From positions 124,001 through 188,000 of the forward strand of contig NZ_FXYD01000002.1 of NCBI RefSeq assembly GCF_900185015.1: a stretch of DNA of 64,000 bases, given 5' to 3'. The position numbers and the translations under genes are program-made. Below are positions 37,805 through 47,600 of the stretch, one piece after another. This DNA is from Octadecabacter ascidiaceicola (GTDB lineage: Bacteria > Pseudomonadota > Alphaproteobacteria > Rhodobacterales > Rhodobacteraceae). The notes beneath the pieces are model-generated. The model did not search any database. It was given only the letters and a program-made list of their open reading frames with translations, and had not been told where the DNA came from. Every line of letters starts with the position of its first letter. Within the stretch, counting starts at the first letter, position 1.

Positions 37805-38425
37805 TTAGACGATCGTTGCTTCGGTCGCGGCACGCAGTTCGTCTTCGGATACGCCATCGGCGCATTCGACGATTTTAAGGCCACCTTCAACGACATCCAG
37901 CACACCAAGATTGGTGATGATGCGATCAACGACAGCTTTGCCTGTCAGCGGCAAGGTGCATTCCTTAAGGAGTTTGCTGTCGCCGTGTTTGTTGGTGTGA
38001 TCCATCACGACGATCACGCGGCCAACGCCAGCCACGAGGTCCATCGCACCGCCCATGCCTTTGACGAGCTTGCCCGGGATCATCCAGTTCGCGAGGTCAC
38101 CCTTTTCATCGACTTCCATCGCGCCAAGGATCGCGGCCGCGATCTTGCCGCCACGGATCATGCCGAAGGACTGCGCTGAGTCAAAATAGGCAGTGCGGTT
38201 GAGTTCTGTGATGGTCTGTTTGCCAGCGTTGATAAGGTCTGGGTCTTCGTCGCCCTCAAACGGGAAGGGGCCCATGCCGAGCATGCCGTTTTCGGACTGA
38301 AGCGTGATGTCCTTATCGCCGACGTAGTTCGCCACTAGTGTCGGAATGCCAATCCCGAGGTTCACATACCAGCCGTCTTCGAGTTCTTCTGCCGCGCGGG
38401 CGGCCATTTGGTTACGGTCCCACAT
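37805..38425 (-). CDS. scoB: 3-oxoacid CoA-transferase subunit B
   Basis: Beta subunit of succinyl-CoA:3-ketoacid CoA-transferase, 206 residues, used to activate acetoacetate. It contains the family's Glu-bearing motif QSENGMLGMGP, whose Glu forms the enzyme-CoA thioester, and GGAMDLVAGVGRVIVVMDH. It starts directly at the scoA stop and works only with that subunit. Length is typical. Confidence 0.95.
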   Translation of the reverse strand: MWDRNQMAARAAEELEDGWYVNLGIGIPTLVANYVGDKDITLQSENGMLGMGPFPFEGDEDPDLINAGKQTITELNRTAYFDSAQSFGMIRGGKIAAAILGAMEVDEKGDLANWMIPGKLVKGMGGAMDLVAGVGRVIVVMDHTNKHGDSKLLKECTLPLTGKAVVDRIITNLGVLDVVEGGLKIVECADGVSEDELRAATEATIV

Positions 38426-39141
38426 TATGCTTTCTCCCGAACGGTGCGCTGTTCGATGCGCTTTTCATGGTCGCCCTGAATGATCCGGTGCACATAGATG
38501 CCCGGCAGGTGGATGCTGTCAGGGTCAAGCGAGCCTGTTGGCACGATTTCTTCGACCTCGACCACGCAAGTCTTGCCGCACATGGCGGCGGGTGGGTTGA
38601 AGTTGCGGGCGGTTTTGCGGAATACGAGGTTGCCTGTTTCGTCTGCTTTCCAAGCTTTCACAATGGAGAGGTCGGCGAAGATGCCGTTTTCCATGATGTA
38701 GGTTTCTGGGGCGCCGTTTTCACCAGTCGGGAAGTCTTTGTGCTCTTTGCCGTCGGCGATCACCGTTCCAACACCGGTTTTGGTGTAGAAGCCTGGAATG
38801 CCGCAGCCACCGGAACGCATGCGTTCGGCCAATGTGCCTTGCGGGTTAAATTCCAGCTCTAGCTCACCTGACAGATACTGGCGCATGAACTCGGCGTTTT
38901 CACCGACGTATGAGCTGATCATCTTTTTTACCTGCCGCGTTTGCAGCAAGATGCCGATGCCGAAATCATCGACGCCCGCATTGTTGGATGCGAATGTCAG
39001 ATCTTTGGTGCCAGCGTCCTTGATCGCGCTGAGAAGCAGTTCAGGAATGCCGCACAGCCCGAAGCCGCCCGCTGCGATAAACATGCCGTCACGAAGCAGC
39101 CCGTCGAGAGCTGCGGCGGCGTTTGGATAGATTTTCTTCAT
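38425..39141 (-). CDS. scoA: 3-oxoacid CoA-transferase subunit A
   Basis: Alpha subunit, 238 residues, with the glycine-rich CoA-binding start GMFIAAGGFGLCGIPE and the conserved SNNAGVDDFGIGILL and GKEHKDFPTGE segments. It precedes scoB with one base shared, so the two are translated together. The pair links ketone-body or branched-chain catabolism to central metabolism. Confidence 0.95.
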   Translation of the reverse strand: MKKIYPNAAAALDGLLRDGMFIAAGGFGLCGIPELLLSAIKDAGTKDLTFASNNAGVDDFGIGILLQTRQVKKMISSYVGENAEFMRQYLSGELELEFNPQGTLAERMRSGGCGIPGFYTKTGVGTVIADGKEHKDFPTGENGAPETYIMENGIFADLSIVKAWKADETGNLVFRKTARNFNPPAAMCGKTCVVEVEEIVPTGSLDPDSIHLPGIYVHRIIQGDHEKRIEQRTVREKA

Positions 39142-39223
39142 GAAACCCCCGTTAAATTCACCCCATTGTTAGGGGGCGGGGCGGGGGTGTCAATGCCAAT
39201 GCTGCGCTGCGGCGGTCATCGTG

Positions 39224-39430
39224 TCAGGAGCGAAAGCCGCGCAGGATCAAAGTGACCAGTAGGCCGGCTGCCCCGCAGATCAGCGCGCCCTTGAAACCCC
39301 AGATCAAGCTCGCCTCCAGCCAACTGCTGTGGCTGGCCTCAAGCATGAGCTGATCGCTGGCATGCAAAATGCCTTTGACGCAAAACCCGGTTAGCCCTCC
39401 GGCCATTGCCCAGTTTGCGACGCGTAACAC
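39224..39430 (-). CDS. Small membrane protein downstream of topA
   Basis: A 68-residue open frame with two hydrophobic segments (about 8-22 and 43-63, GFKGALICGAAGLLVTLIL) and a basic C-terminus. It begins with GTG directly after the topA TAG, so it would be translated by reinitiation. Codon use and hydrophobic pattern look real, but there is no clear ribosome site and no family I recognise. Moderate confidence only. Confidence 0.45.
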   Translation of the reverse strand: MLRVANWAMAGGLTGFCVKGILHASDQLMLEASHSSWLEASLIWGFKGALICGAAGLLVTLILRGFRS

Positions 39431-42067
39431 CTACATCGCTTTCTTTTTTGGTGCGGCCTTCTTTTTGGCGGCCGGCTTTTTCGCAGCAGCTTTCTTTGCG
39501 GCAGGCTTTTTCTTTGCAGGTGCTTTGCGGGCGACCTTTTTACCGGCCTTTGCAGCGCGTTCCTCGATGAGGGTTACCGCTTGGGACAGTGTTAGGTCAG
39601 CGACTTCGATCGTGTCGGGGATCGTTGCGTTGATTTTGTCCCATTTAACGTAGGGGCCATATTTGCCGTCAAACACGTTAACAGGGCCGCCGACGTCTGG
39701 GTGTTCGCCCAATTCGCGGACCGGAACAGCGGCTTTGCCACGTTGGCCGCGGCTGGCAACCTTGGCGGCCAGAAGTTCAACCGCGTGGTTCATGCCGACC
39801 GTAAACACATCCTCAAGGCTTTCGAGGTTAGCGTTTGTGCCACCGCGATCCGACGTGGATTCAGCGTGTTTCAGGTAAGGGCCATAGCGCCCGATATTTG
39901 CGAAAACATTGACGCCATCTTCGGGGTGCTTGCCGATAAAACGGGGTAGGGACAGCAGTTTAACAGCTGTCTCAAGCGAGATTTCCTCAGGCGGCCATTC
40001 TTTGGGAATGGACTGGCGGTTCGGTTTTTTGTTTTCTTCCGTCACCTCACCACGCTGGGCATAGGGGCCGAAACGCCCTTTGTGGACCCAGATCTTGTCA
40101 CCATTGTCTTCACCAAGCATTTTGCCTTCGGGTGGGATGCCGGACGCGTCCTCAGCACCGGGAGGGCCGAACGCGCGGGTGTATTTACACTCAGGATAGT
40201 TGGAACAGCCGATGAATGCGCCACCAGAACGGGCAGTGCGCATGGAAAGTCGCCCATTGCCACAGTTGGGGCAAAGACGCGGGTCCGTGCCTTCCTCATT
40301 CGGTGGGAAGATGTGCGGCGCGAGAACTTCGTTAATCTTATCAAGAACTTCGGTGATGGAGTTGTCCATCGCTTCGTCGATCGTGACTTTGAAATCGCCC
40401 CAGAAGTCAGCCAATACCTTTTTATAGTCGGCATCACCAGCAGACACGTGGTCGAGGTCTTCTTCCAGCGATGCGGTGTAGTCATAGCCCACATATTTGC
40501 GGAAATAGTTGGTCAGGAACGCCGTGACGAGGCGGCCTTTATCCTCGGGGATAAGGCGGTTCTTGTCTTTACGGACGTATTCGCGATCCTGAATCGTGGT
40601 CACAATAGAGGCGTAGGTGGACGGGCGGCCGATGCCGAGTTCTTCCATCCGTTTGACCAACGTGGCCTCGGTGTAGCGGGGGGGCGGCTGCGTGAAATGC
40701 TGCTCGGGCGTGACGGAAGTTTTGGAAACCGCTTCGCCTTCAGCCATCTGCGCGAGGCGCTTGTCGTCGTCATCCGTGACTTTGTCGTCTTCAACGTCGT
40801 CGCGGCCTTCTTCATAAACGCGCAAGAAACCGTCAAACAATACAACCTGACCCGTCGCGCGCAGTTCCACCTGTCCATCGTCAGACCCGATATCAACCGT
40901 TGTGCGTTCCATCCGCGCCGCTTCCATCTGGCTTGAAATGGTGCGTTTGTAGATCAGATCGTAAAGTTTGCGCTGATCCGGATCAGCGATTTTTGCGGTT
41001 TCGGCATCCTTCATCAGGTCCGTCGGGCGTACACATTCGTGCGCTTCTTGGGCGTTTTTCGCTTTGTTTTTGTAGATGCGCGGGCTGGCAGGGACGTAAT
41101 CCTGGCCGTATTTCGCGGCAATCGCCTCGCGCGCTGCGGTTACGGCCTCGGGGGCCATGTCGATGCCGTCGGTACGCATATAGGTGATAAGGCCGGCTTC
41201 GTACAAACGCTGGGCTGCGTTCATTGTCATACGCGCACCGAAACCAAACTTTCGGCTGGCTTCTTGCTGCAACGTAGATGTCATGAACGGCGCGGACGGG
41301 TTGCGATTGGCGGGCTTTGCTTCGACCTTATTGACGGAAAGATCGCGGGATTCTACGGCTTGCTGTGCCAATTCCGCCTGCGTCGCGTTCTCGAGGTCAA
41401 ACTTGTCCAGCTTTTTTCCAGCCAGAACAGTCAGCCGGGCATCGACACTTTGGTTGCGCGGCGTCTGTAGTTTCGCCTTAACGGACCAGTATTCGCGGTT
41501 GTTGAACGCCTCGATTTCCATCTCACGCTCAACGATGATGCGCAACGTGACGGACTGCACGCGGCCGGCGGATTTTGCACCGGGCAGGCGGCGCCACAAA
41601 ACGGGGCTGAGCTTGAAACCAACGAGGTAGTCCAAGGCCCGCCGCGCGAGGTAGGCGTCAACCAAGGGTTGGTCAACAACGCGTGGGTTTTTCATGGCCT
41701 CGGTCACGGCCGCCTTGGTGATGGCGTTGAACACCACCCGCGAAACGGGCGTGTCTTTCTTAATCGACTTGCGTTTGCGCAAGGCCTCTTCAAGGTGCCA
41801 AGAAATAGCTTCCCCTTCGCGGTCGGGGTCGGTCGCGAGGATGAGTTCGTTGTCGTTCGCAAGCGCGTCTGCGATGGCCTTGATGTGCTTTTTCGAGTCG
41901 CTTGCGACCTCCCAAAGCATGTCGAAGTTGTTGTCCGGATCAACGGAGCCGTCTTTCGGTGGCAGGTCCCGAACGTGCCCGTATGAGGCTAAGACTGTGT
42001 AGTCAGGCCCCAAATACTTGTTGATTGTCTTGGCCTTAGCCGGAGACTCGACGACAACAACAGGCAT
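39431..42067 (-). CDS. topA: DNA topoisomerase I
   Basis: Type IA topoisomerase of 878 residues that relaxes negative supercoils. The ATG at 42067 (MPVVVVESPAKAK) follows AAAGGA; seven upstream codons are not part of the family. The Toprim domain has VESPAKAKTI and ATDPDREGEAI, the active-site Tyr lies in TYMRTDG near residue 296, and one Cys4 zinc motif (CPNCGNG...CSNYPEC) is near 600-627. The last 25 residues are a Lys/Ala repeat tail, which is common in alphaproteobacteria. Confidence 0.97.
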   Translation of the reverse strand: MPVVVVESPAKAKTINKYLGPDYTVLASYGHVRDLPPKDGSVDPDNNFDMLWEVASDSKKHIKAIADALANDNELILATDPDREGEAISWHLEEALRKRKSIKKDTPVSRVVFNAITKAAVTEAMKNPRVVDQPLVDAYLARRALDYLVGFKLSPVLWRRLPGAKSAGRVQSVTLRIIVEREMEIEAFNNREYWSVKAKLQTPRNQSVDARLTVLAGKKLDKFDLENATQAELAQQAVESRDLSVNKVEAKPANRNPSAPFMTSTLQQEASRKFGFGARMTMNAAQRLYEAGLITYMRTDGIDMAPEAVTAAREAIAAKYGQDYVPASPRIYKNKAKNAQEAHECVRPTDLMKDAETAKIADPDQRKLYDLIYKRTISSQMEAARMERTTVDIGSDDGQVELRATGQVVLFDGFLRVYEEGRDDVEDDKVTDDDDKRLAQMAEGEAVSKTSVTPEQHFTQPPPRYTEATLVKRMEELGIGRPSTYASIVTTIQDREYVRKDKNRLIPEDKGRLVTAFLTNYFRKYVGYDYTASLEEDLDHVSAGDADYKKVLADFWGDFKVTIDEAMDNSITEVLDKINEVLAPHIFPPNEEGTDPRLCPNCGNGRLSMRTARSGGAFIGCSNYPECKYTRAFGPPGAEDASGIPPEGKMLGEDNGDKIWVHKGRFGPYAQRGEVTEENKKPNRQSIPKEWPPEEISLETAVKLLSLPRFIGKHPEDGVNVFANIGRYGPYLKHAESTSDRGGTNANLESLEDVFTVGMNHAVELLAAKVASRGQRGKAAVPVRELGEHPDVGGPVNVFDGKYGPYVKWDKINATIPDTIEVADLTLSQAVTLIEERAAKAGKKVARKAPAKKKPAAKKAAAKKPAAKKKAAPKKKAM

Positions 42068-42183
42068 GGGAATCCTTTCAAAACACACTTCGGTAATGGT
42101 TGGGCAAAATGTGGGTGGGCTTGAGGGATTGTCAATGCAGCATCTTCGACCAACTGTAAATGAGTGCTTTTCGCTTTGCGAAA

Positions 42184-43314
42184 TTAGATGGCACGCGCCA
42201 GCATTCCGCCTGCTTGACGCACGACTTTTCCTTCAAGTTCGAGATCCACCAGAAGCGGCGCGACGGCCGTTGCGGGCGCGGACAGGCTGCGCATCAATTG
42301 GTCTTCGGCCATCGGCGCAGGGCTCAGGCGTTCGAGGATGTCGGTGTGCAGTAGCGCGGTTTCGCGCAGTGTACGCGGTTGTTCGGGGGTGTCGAGCGGG
42401 AGCTCGGGAGCCTGTGTTGTTGGGTCGCCGAGGTGGTCCAAAATGTCTTTCACGCCACGTACCAAAACGGCGCCATCACGGATCAGCATGTTGCAACCTG
42501 CGGCACGGGCGTCGAATGGATGGCCGGGTACAGCCAGCACATCGCGGCCTTGATCTAGGGCTGTCCGTGCTGTGATCATGCTGCCCGACTTAGCAGCGGC
42601 TTCGACAACGACTGTCGCTAGGGATATGCCCGAAATAATGCGGTTGCGAGCGACAAAATGGCGCGGGTGCGGATGCATTCCTATCGGTTGGTCCGAAATA
42701 CGTAACCCTTGCTTTCCAATTTTTTGCGCAAGATTTGCGTTTTCAGCCGGATAGATCACATCGACACCGCCAGCCACAACAGCAATGGTACCTGAACTAA
42801 GCGATCCGTCATGGGCCGCCGTATCAACGCCCCGTGCAAGTCCCGACACAACCGTAAAACCCGCAGCGCTGAGTTCCTGCGCGAGTTTGCGAGCCATCCG
42901 TGTTCCAAGGGACGAAGCATTACGCGCGCCAACGAGGGCAACCATTGGACGCTTTAAGATATCCGGATTGCCGATCATCCAAAGCATAACTGGCGCATCT
43001 TCAATTTCGGCCAATGCAGCGGGAAAACTATCCTCCCCCGCGAAGACAAGCCGCGCTTTGGCCGCGCGCCCGGCCTTGAGTTCAGCGTGTATGACCCCTT
43101 CGGGGCACACCCTATAGTCAGAAACACCAGCATCGCGCGCTATACTGGGCAATGCCTCAAGCGCGGCGGCGGCAGAGCCATGTTCAGCCAGCAATCGGCG
43201 GTATGTTACGGGGCCGACACGACGAGAGCGCAACAGACGGAGATGGTCAACGCGATCATCTTCCGTGGTGGGTGGGAGTGGGGGGTGAGTGGAAGAACTA
43301 TTGCTCCGAGTCAT
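42184..43314 (-). CDS. dprA: DprA, DNA-processing protein
   Basis: Loads RecA on incoming single-stranded DNA during natural transformation. It has 376 residues: an N-terminal helical (SAM-like) part, the Rossmann-fold DprA core (about 105-305) with VALVGARNASSLGTRMA, VSGLARGVDTAAHDG and GSMITARTALDQGRDVLAVPG, and a C-terminal winged-helix domain. It lies upstream of topA on the same strand, the usual dprA-topA order. It does not by itself show that the strain is competent. Confidence 0.95.
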   Translation of the reverse strand: MTRSNSSSTHPPLPPTTEDDRVDHLRLLRSRRVGPVTYRRLLAEHGSAAAALEALPSIARDAGVSDYRVCPEGVIHAELKAGRAAKARLVFAGEDSFPAALAEIEDAPVMLWMIGNPDILKRPMVALVGARNASSLGTRMARKLAQELSAAGFTVVSGLARGVDTAAHDGSLSSGTIAVVAGGVDVIYPAENANLAQKIGKQGLRISDQPIGMHPHPRHFVARNRIISGISLATVVVEAAAKSGSMITARTALDQGRDVLAVPGHPFDARAAGCNMLIRDGAVLVRGVKDILDHLGDPTTQAPELPLDTPEQPRTLRETALLHTDILERLSPAPMAEDQLMRSLSAPATAVAPLLVDLELEGKVVRQAGGMLARAI

Positions 43315-43371
43315 CCTGTTCTCCGCCTGTTGCTAGATCAGGTCTAGATGAGGCAGGTTAACGGAAGGTTA

Positions 43372-43857
43372 TTAAGGTGATGAATAGTTCAGGGATTTTC
43401 GGAAAATCAGACAAGGCAGCTCAAACGGACCATTTTGTGCGTCGAGATGCGCGACTTCGACACCTTGCTCGACCCAGCCGTTGCGCGTGTAAAAACGCTT
43501 GGCTGGTTCGTTTTCAATGAGGCAATCAAGGAAAGCGCTGGTTTCACCCGCAATTGTCATGCGGTGTTCTGCGTCCGAAAGAAGGGCGGCCGCCACGCCG
43601 GTGCCGCGACCAGCAGGGGCGACAAACAACTGATGCAGCTCGCACCCGCGGATAGCACACATTCCTATCGGGGCTCCAACGGGACCTGCGACACGCAAAA
43701 GGTCGCCCATTTTAATGAGGCGGCTTTCAAAGCTGGCCAAAGTGCGCTGTTCTATCAGTGTGTCTGGAACATGCGGCGCTTGAGTTTCGTGCCAAGCATC
43801 ATACCAAAGTTGCGCTGTTGGTTTGATGTCTTCGGGCAAAGCGCTGCGAGGGGTCAT
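43372..43857 (-). CDS. GNAT-family N-acetyltransferase
   Basis: A 161-residue acetyltransferase. The acetyl-CoA-binding segment is LFVAPAGRGTGVAAALLSDAEHR near 90-115 (Q/RxxGxG/A pattern), followed by FLDCLIENEPAKRFYTRNGWVEQG. The substrate is not evident. It lies between dprA and tldD, 52 bases from the latter's end. Confidence 0.85.
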   Translation of the reverse strand: MTPRSALPEDIKPTAQLWYDAWHETQAPHVPDTLIEQRTLASFESRLIKMGDLLRVAGPVGAPIGMCAIRGCELHQLFVAPAGRGTGVAAALLSDAEHRMTIAGETSAFLDCLIENEPAKRFYTRNGWVEQGVEVAHLDAQNGPFELPCLIFRKSLNYSSP

Positions 43858-43909
43858 GACGTTGGCGCCGAAAACTCAAGGTCGACTGTTTCTGCGTGAC
43901 GCAACGTGG

Positions 43910-45331
43910 TCATGTGGCAGCTCCGCCGACGGTTAGACCGCCGATCATCAGGCTTGGCTGGCCAACGCCAACGGGCACCCATTGCCCCGCCTTGCCGCAG
44001 TTGCCGATGCCGGGGTCGAGCGCCATGTCGTTGCCGATACCGCGGATTTGCTTCAGTGCTGTTGCGCCGTCGCCGATAAGGGTCGCCCCTTTGACCGGAG
44101 CGCCGACCTTGCCGTTTTTGACGCGGTAGGCCTCGGTGCAGCTGAATACGAACTTACCATTGGTGATGTCGACCTGACCGCCACCAAAGCCAACGGCGTA
44201 GATGCCGTCCTTCAGCCCAGCGAGCATGTCTTTCGGGTCAGCATCGCCGCCCAACATATATGTGTTGGTCATGCGCGGCATCGGAATGTGTGCAAAACTT
44301 TCGCGTCGTCCGTTGCCGGTTGGCGCAACGTCCATCAGACGTGCGTTTTGGCGGTCTTGCATGAACCCGACGAGCTTGCCGTCCTCAATCAGCACATTTT
44401 TGGCGCTGGGCGTGCCTTCATCATCCACGGTGATAGAACCGCGACGATCTGGGATCGTACCATCATCCAGAACTGTCACGCCCTTGGCGGCAACCTGTTC
44501 GCCCATTAGCCCTGCAAAGGCGGATGTGCCTTTACGGTTGAAATCCCCCTCAAGCCCGTGGCCCACGGCCTCGTGCAGCAAAATCCCAGGCCAGCCAGGC
44601 CCAAGGAGCACATCCATCACGCCTGCAGGCGCGGCTTCGGCTTCGAGGTTTACCAGCGCGATGCGCAGGGCTTCGCGGGCGACGGGTTGCCAATGGTCAG
44701 GGCCGATGAGGTTGATGAGGCTGGCCCGTCCGCCGCCACCCATGCCACCAGATTCGCGACGACCGTTTTCTTCCACGATGACTGAGATATTGAGGCGGCT
44801 CATCGGGCGGATGTCTGTAACCAGCGAGCCTTCGGGGCGCAGAATCACAACTTCTTGGTGGGACGCAGCTAAGGTCGCGCTGACTTGGACCACGCGTTTG
44901 TCGAGGTCGCGACAGAACGCGTCGATTTCTTTCAGTAGGTCGATTTTGGCGGGGAATGTCGCTTCTGCCATTGGGTCTTGGTCGGAATAAAGGACAGTGT
45001 TTGTGCGGGCAGGGGCGTCGGCGATCGTGCCGCCGCCATCCCCAACAGCGAGACGTGCGGTTGCAACAGTGCGGCGCAAGGCGTGCTCATCAATGGTGGT
45101 AGAATGTGCGTATCCAGCGACTTCGCCGCGCACGGCACGTAGGCCAAACCCTTCGGTGGCATCATAGCTGGCGGTGCGAATTCGGCTGTCATCAAAGGAC
45201 AAAACTTCGGAACGGCGACGCTCAAGGAACAATTCGCCGTCATCCGCCCCCGCTGTCGCATCACGAAGCATCGCCAAGGCACTTTCCTGATCTAGATTCG
45301 TCTCAAACGGGCGGAAAGGATCGTGCGACAT
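43910..45331 (-). CDS. tldD: TldD, metalloprotease of the TldD/TldE pair
   Basis: Zinc-dependent protease subunit of 473 residues from the ATG at 45331 (MSHDPFRPF), with AGGAATCCCCG upstream; the 18-codon longer frame is less likely. The metal motif HEAVGHGLEGD is near residue 257. TldD acts with TldE (PmbA) on short unstructured peptides, including microcin-type substrates. No tldE is in the window. It lies divergent to ctaC, with an FNR-type box between the two starts. Confidence 0.95.
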   Translation of the reverse strand: MSHDPFRPFETNLDQESALAMLRDATAGADDGELFLERRRSEVLSFDDSRIRTASYDATEGFGLRAVRGEVAGYAHSTTIDEHALRRTVATARLAVGDGGGTIADAPARTNTVLYSDQDPMAEATFPAKIDLLKEIDAFCRDLDKRVVQVSATLAASHQEVVILRPEGSLVTDIRPMSRLNISVIVEENGRRESGGMGGGGRASLINLIGPDHWQPVAREALRIALVNLEAEAAPAGVMDVLLGPGWPGILLHEAVGHGLEGDFNRKGTSAFAGLMGEQVAAKGVTVLDDGTIPDRRGSITVDDEGTPSAKNVLIEDGKLVGFMQDRQNARLMDVAPTGNGRRESFAHIPMPRMTNTYMLGGDADPKDMLAGLKDGIYAVGFGGGQVDITNGKFVFSCTEAYRVKNGKVGAPVKGATLIGDGATALKQIRGIGNDMALDPGIGNCGKAGQWVPVGVGQPSLMIGGLTVGGAAT

Positions 45332-45353
45332 TCGGGGATTCCTGTCTGTTTCT

Positions 45354-45367
45354 TTGATTTGGATCAA
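45354..45367. promoter_or_regulatory. Perfect FNR/FnrL-type box
   Basis: TTGATTTGGATCAA matches the full palindromic FNR consensus TTGAT-N4-ATCAA. It lies 23 bases upstream of the tldD start and 146 bases upstream of the ctaC start, in the divergent promoter region, with a TTGACA (possible -35 of ctaC) at 45379-45384. Which gene it controls is not visible from sequence. Confidence 0.7.
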
Positions 45368-45512
45368 AAAGCGACCCTTTGACACGTCTGGATCGCTTGA
45401 GTTGGTCTACAGGATATGGGATGACCCAAGACGAATACAACGGGATTCCGTCTGCGGAGTCGCGAAGGAATCGAAGATCGCGCACCGTTCGCGCTTACAT
45501 CACAGGGATCAC

Positions 45513-46370
45513 ATGCAGATGATGAACATCGCAAAACGTTTTGGACTTGCCGCAGCTGGCGCAGCACTTGCCGGATCAGTACATGCACAAACCGCAATCG
45601 AAGATCTTGAAATCATCGGTGCGCCAGAAGCTGGTGCCTTAGGCTTTCAGCCTGCTGCAACAGAACTCGCCCGCGATTTGCAGTGGCTTGATGGTTTGCT
45701 GTTGGTGATCATCACAGTTATTTCGCTGTTCGTGACTGGCCTGCTTGCTTGGGTCATCCTGCGCTACAACGCAAAGTCGAACCCGACACCAGCGACGTTC
45801 ACACACAACTCACCGCTCGAAGTTGCTTGGACAATCGTTCCTATCGTTATCCTCGTCTTTATCGGCGCGTTTTCCCTTCCGGTTCTGTTCAAGCAGCAGG
45901 AAATCCCTGAAGGTGACGTGCACATCACAGTGACAGGCAACAAATGGTTCTGGAGCTACGAGTACACAGATGACGCGATCTTCTTTGACAGCCGCATGAT
46001 CGGCTACGGTCAGAACATCAACGCTGACATCATCGCTGAGCTTGAAGAAGCTGGTTATTCCGAGGATGAATTCGGTCTGGCAACAGATACAGCTGTCGTT
46101 GTTCCTGTTGGCTCGACTGTTGTTATGACTGTTACCGGTTCTGACGTGATTCACTCTTGGACGATCCCATCCTTTGGTGTGAAGCAAGACGCCGTACCAG
46201 GCCGTTTCGCACAGCTGTGGTTCAATGCTGAGCAAGAAGGCATCTATTTTGGCCAGTGTTCCGAGCTTTGCGGTAAGGACCACGCCTACATGCCGATCAC
46301 TGTGAAAGTGGTTGACCCAGCCGTCTATGAAGAATGGCTTGCTGGTGCACAAGAAGAGTTCCCAGCTTAA
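45513..46370 (+). CDS. ctaC: Cytochrome c oxidase subunit II (aa3 type)
   Basis: Binds the CuA centre that accepts electrons from cytochrome c. 285 residues from the ATG at 45513 (signal peptide ending at SVHAQ); two further ATGs follow within four codons. Two membrane segments (about 48-70 and 90-113), then the cupredoxin domain with the CuA ligands in HSWTIPSFGVKQD and CSELCGKDHAYM near 249-260, all intact. A trailing WFNAEQEGIYFGQ is typical. The first gene of the cta run; ctaD (subunit I) is not in the window, as is usual in this order. Confidence 0.96.
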   Translation: MQMMNIAKRFGLAAAGAALAGSVHAQTAIEDLEIIGAPEAGALGFQPAATELARDLQWLDGLLLVIITVISLFVTGLLAWVILRYNAKSNPTPATFTHNSPLEVAWTIVPIVILVFIGAFSLPVLFKQQEIPEGDVHITVTGNKWFWSYEYTDDAIFFDSRMIGYGQNINADIIAELEEAGYSEDEFGLATDTAVVVPVGSTVVMTVTGSDVIHSWTIPSFGVKQDAVPGRFAQLWFNAEQEGIYFGQCSELCGKDHAYMPITVKVVDPAVYEEWLAGAQEEFPA

Positions 46371-46402
46371 GCGCTGGGGCTTTTCTTTGATCGAGGACTG
46401 AA

Positions 46403-47344
46403 ATGACTGACGTGACCAACCAAACGCAGACACAAGAGGCGCAGATGGGCGATTACTTCGCCCTTATGAAGCCGCGCGTCATGCAGTTGGTCGTGTTTAC
46501 GGCACTTGTTGGTCTGGTCGTTGCGCCTGTTGGCGTGAACCCGTTTGTCGGCTTCGTCGCTATCCTATGTATCGCCGTGGGTGCTGGTGCGTCTGGCGCA
46601 TTGAACATGTGGTGGGACGCCGACATTGACGCCATCATGAAACGCACAGTGAACCGACCGATCCCGTCGGGTGCTGTGCAACCAGGTGAAGCGCTGGCGA
46701 TTGGCCTGACATTGTCGGCCTTTGCTGTGGTGTTGTTGTTCTTGGCAACGAACGCGTTGGCCGCTGGTCTACTGGCGTTCACGATCTTCTTTTACGCCGT
46801 TGTCTATTCCATGTGGCTCAAACGCTCGACCCCGCAGAACATCGTGATCGGTGGCGCGGCGGGTGCCTTCCCTCCGATGATTGGGTGGGCTGTTGCAACT
46901 GGGTCCGTTTCTATTGAATCCATTCTGATGTTCGGGCTGATCTTCATGTGGACGCCGCCCCACTTCTGGGCGCTGGCGCTGTTCGTTAAGTCTGATTACG
47001 GCGATGCGGGTGTCCCAATGTTGACGGAAACCCATGGCCGCAAAGTAACGCGTAACCATATCCTCGCGTATTGCGTGCCTTTGGTTCTGGTTGCCTTCGC
47101 GCTGGGCTTTACCTCAATCGGTGGGCCATTCTACCTGCTTGTCGCTGTGGTGCTGAACGTTTGGTTCCTGACAGGCTGCGTTGCGATCTGGAAGCGCACC
47201 GATGAAGATAGCGAGGCTGACAAGCACGCTGTTGAACGCCGCACATTCATCGTCTCTATCTACTATCTATTCGGCCACTTCAGCGCGCTGATGGTCGAAG
47301 CGCTTCTGCGCAGCTATGGCCTCACGTCTTGGGCGGGGTGGTAA
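46403..47344 (+). CDS. ctaB: Protoheme IX farnesyltransferase (heme O synthase)
   Basis: UbiA-family membrane enzyme of 313 residues that adds the farnesyl tail to heme B, giving heme O for the oxidase. The prenyl-diphosphate motifs are [20 protein letters not shown] near 70-90 and, near 195-215, [19 protein letters not shown]. About nine membrane segments. It sits between ctaC and the small CtaB-linked protein in the expected order. Confidence 0.96.
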   Translation: MTDVTNQTQTQEAQMGDYFALMKPRVMQLVVFTALVGLVVAPVGVNPFVGFVAILCIAVGAGASGALNMWWDADIDAIMKRTVNRPIPSGAVQPGEALAIGLTLSAFAVVLLFLATNALAAGLLAFTIFFYAVVYSMWLKRSTPQNIVIGGAAGAFPPMIGWAVATGSVSIESILMFGLIFMWTPPHFWALALFVKSDYGDAGVPMLTETHGRKVTRNHILAYCVPLVLVAFALGFTSIGGPFYLLVAVVLNVWFLTGCVAIWKRTDEDSEADKHAVERRTFIVSIYYLFGHFSALMVEALLRSYGLTSWAGW

Positions 47345-47345
47345 C

Positions 47346-47600
47346 ATGGCGATACGCGCAGAACATGAAATCCATTCGCGCCGCAAAGGGCGTAACTATG
47401 GCGTTGGCCTGCTGTTACTGGGCTTTATCGGCATTGTTTTCGGCCTGACGGTCGTGAAGGTCCTTGGCTTGACGGACATCCGCCAGTTGGAACGGTTTGA
47501 CCACGTCGCTCGCCCTCAGCTTGAGCCGGGCGCATTAGAAGCGGCAGAGCAGCGCGCTGCTGAACTGGAAGCAACTTCCAACGCGGAGGCCAGCGAATGA
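47346..47600 (+). CDS. Small single-span protein of the cta cluster (CoxF-like)
   Basis: An 84-residue protein with one membrane segment (about 19-41, YGVGLLLLGFIGIVFGLTVV) after the basic start HSRRKGRN, and an acidic Glu/Ala-rich C-terminus. Small proteins of this type between ctaB and ctaG are conserved in Rhodobacterales and Rhizobiales and are annotated as oxidase-assembly or CoxF-like; their exact role is not settled. The true start is ATG 47346, one base after the ctaB stop; it overlaps ctaG by four bases. Confidence 0.85.
   Translation: MAIRAEHEIHSRRKGRNYGVGLLLLGFIGIVFGLTVVKVLGLTDIRQLERFDHVARPQLEPGALEAAEQRAAELEATSNAEASE

Noticed and set aside
40082-40936. Plus-strand frame of 284 codons inside topA
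   Set aside because: Opposite to a conserved part of topA; no signals of its own.
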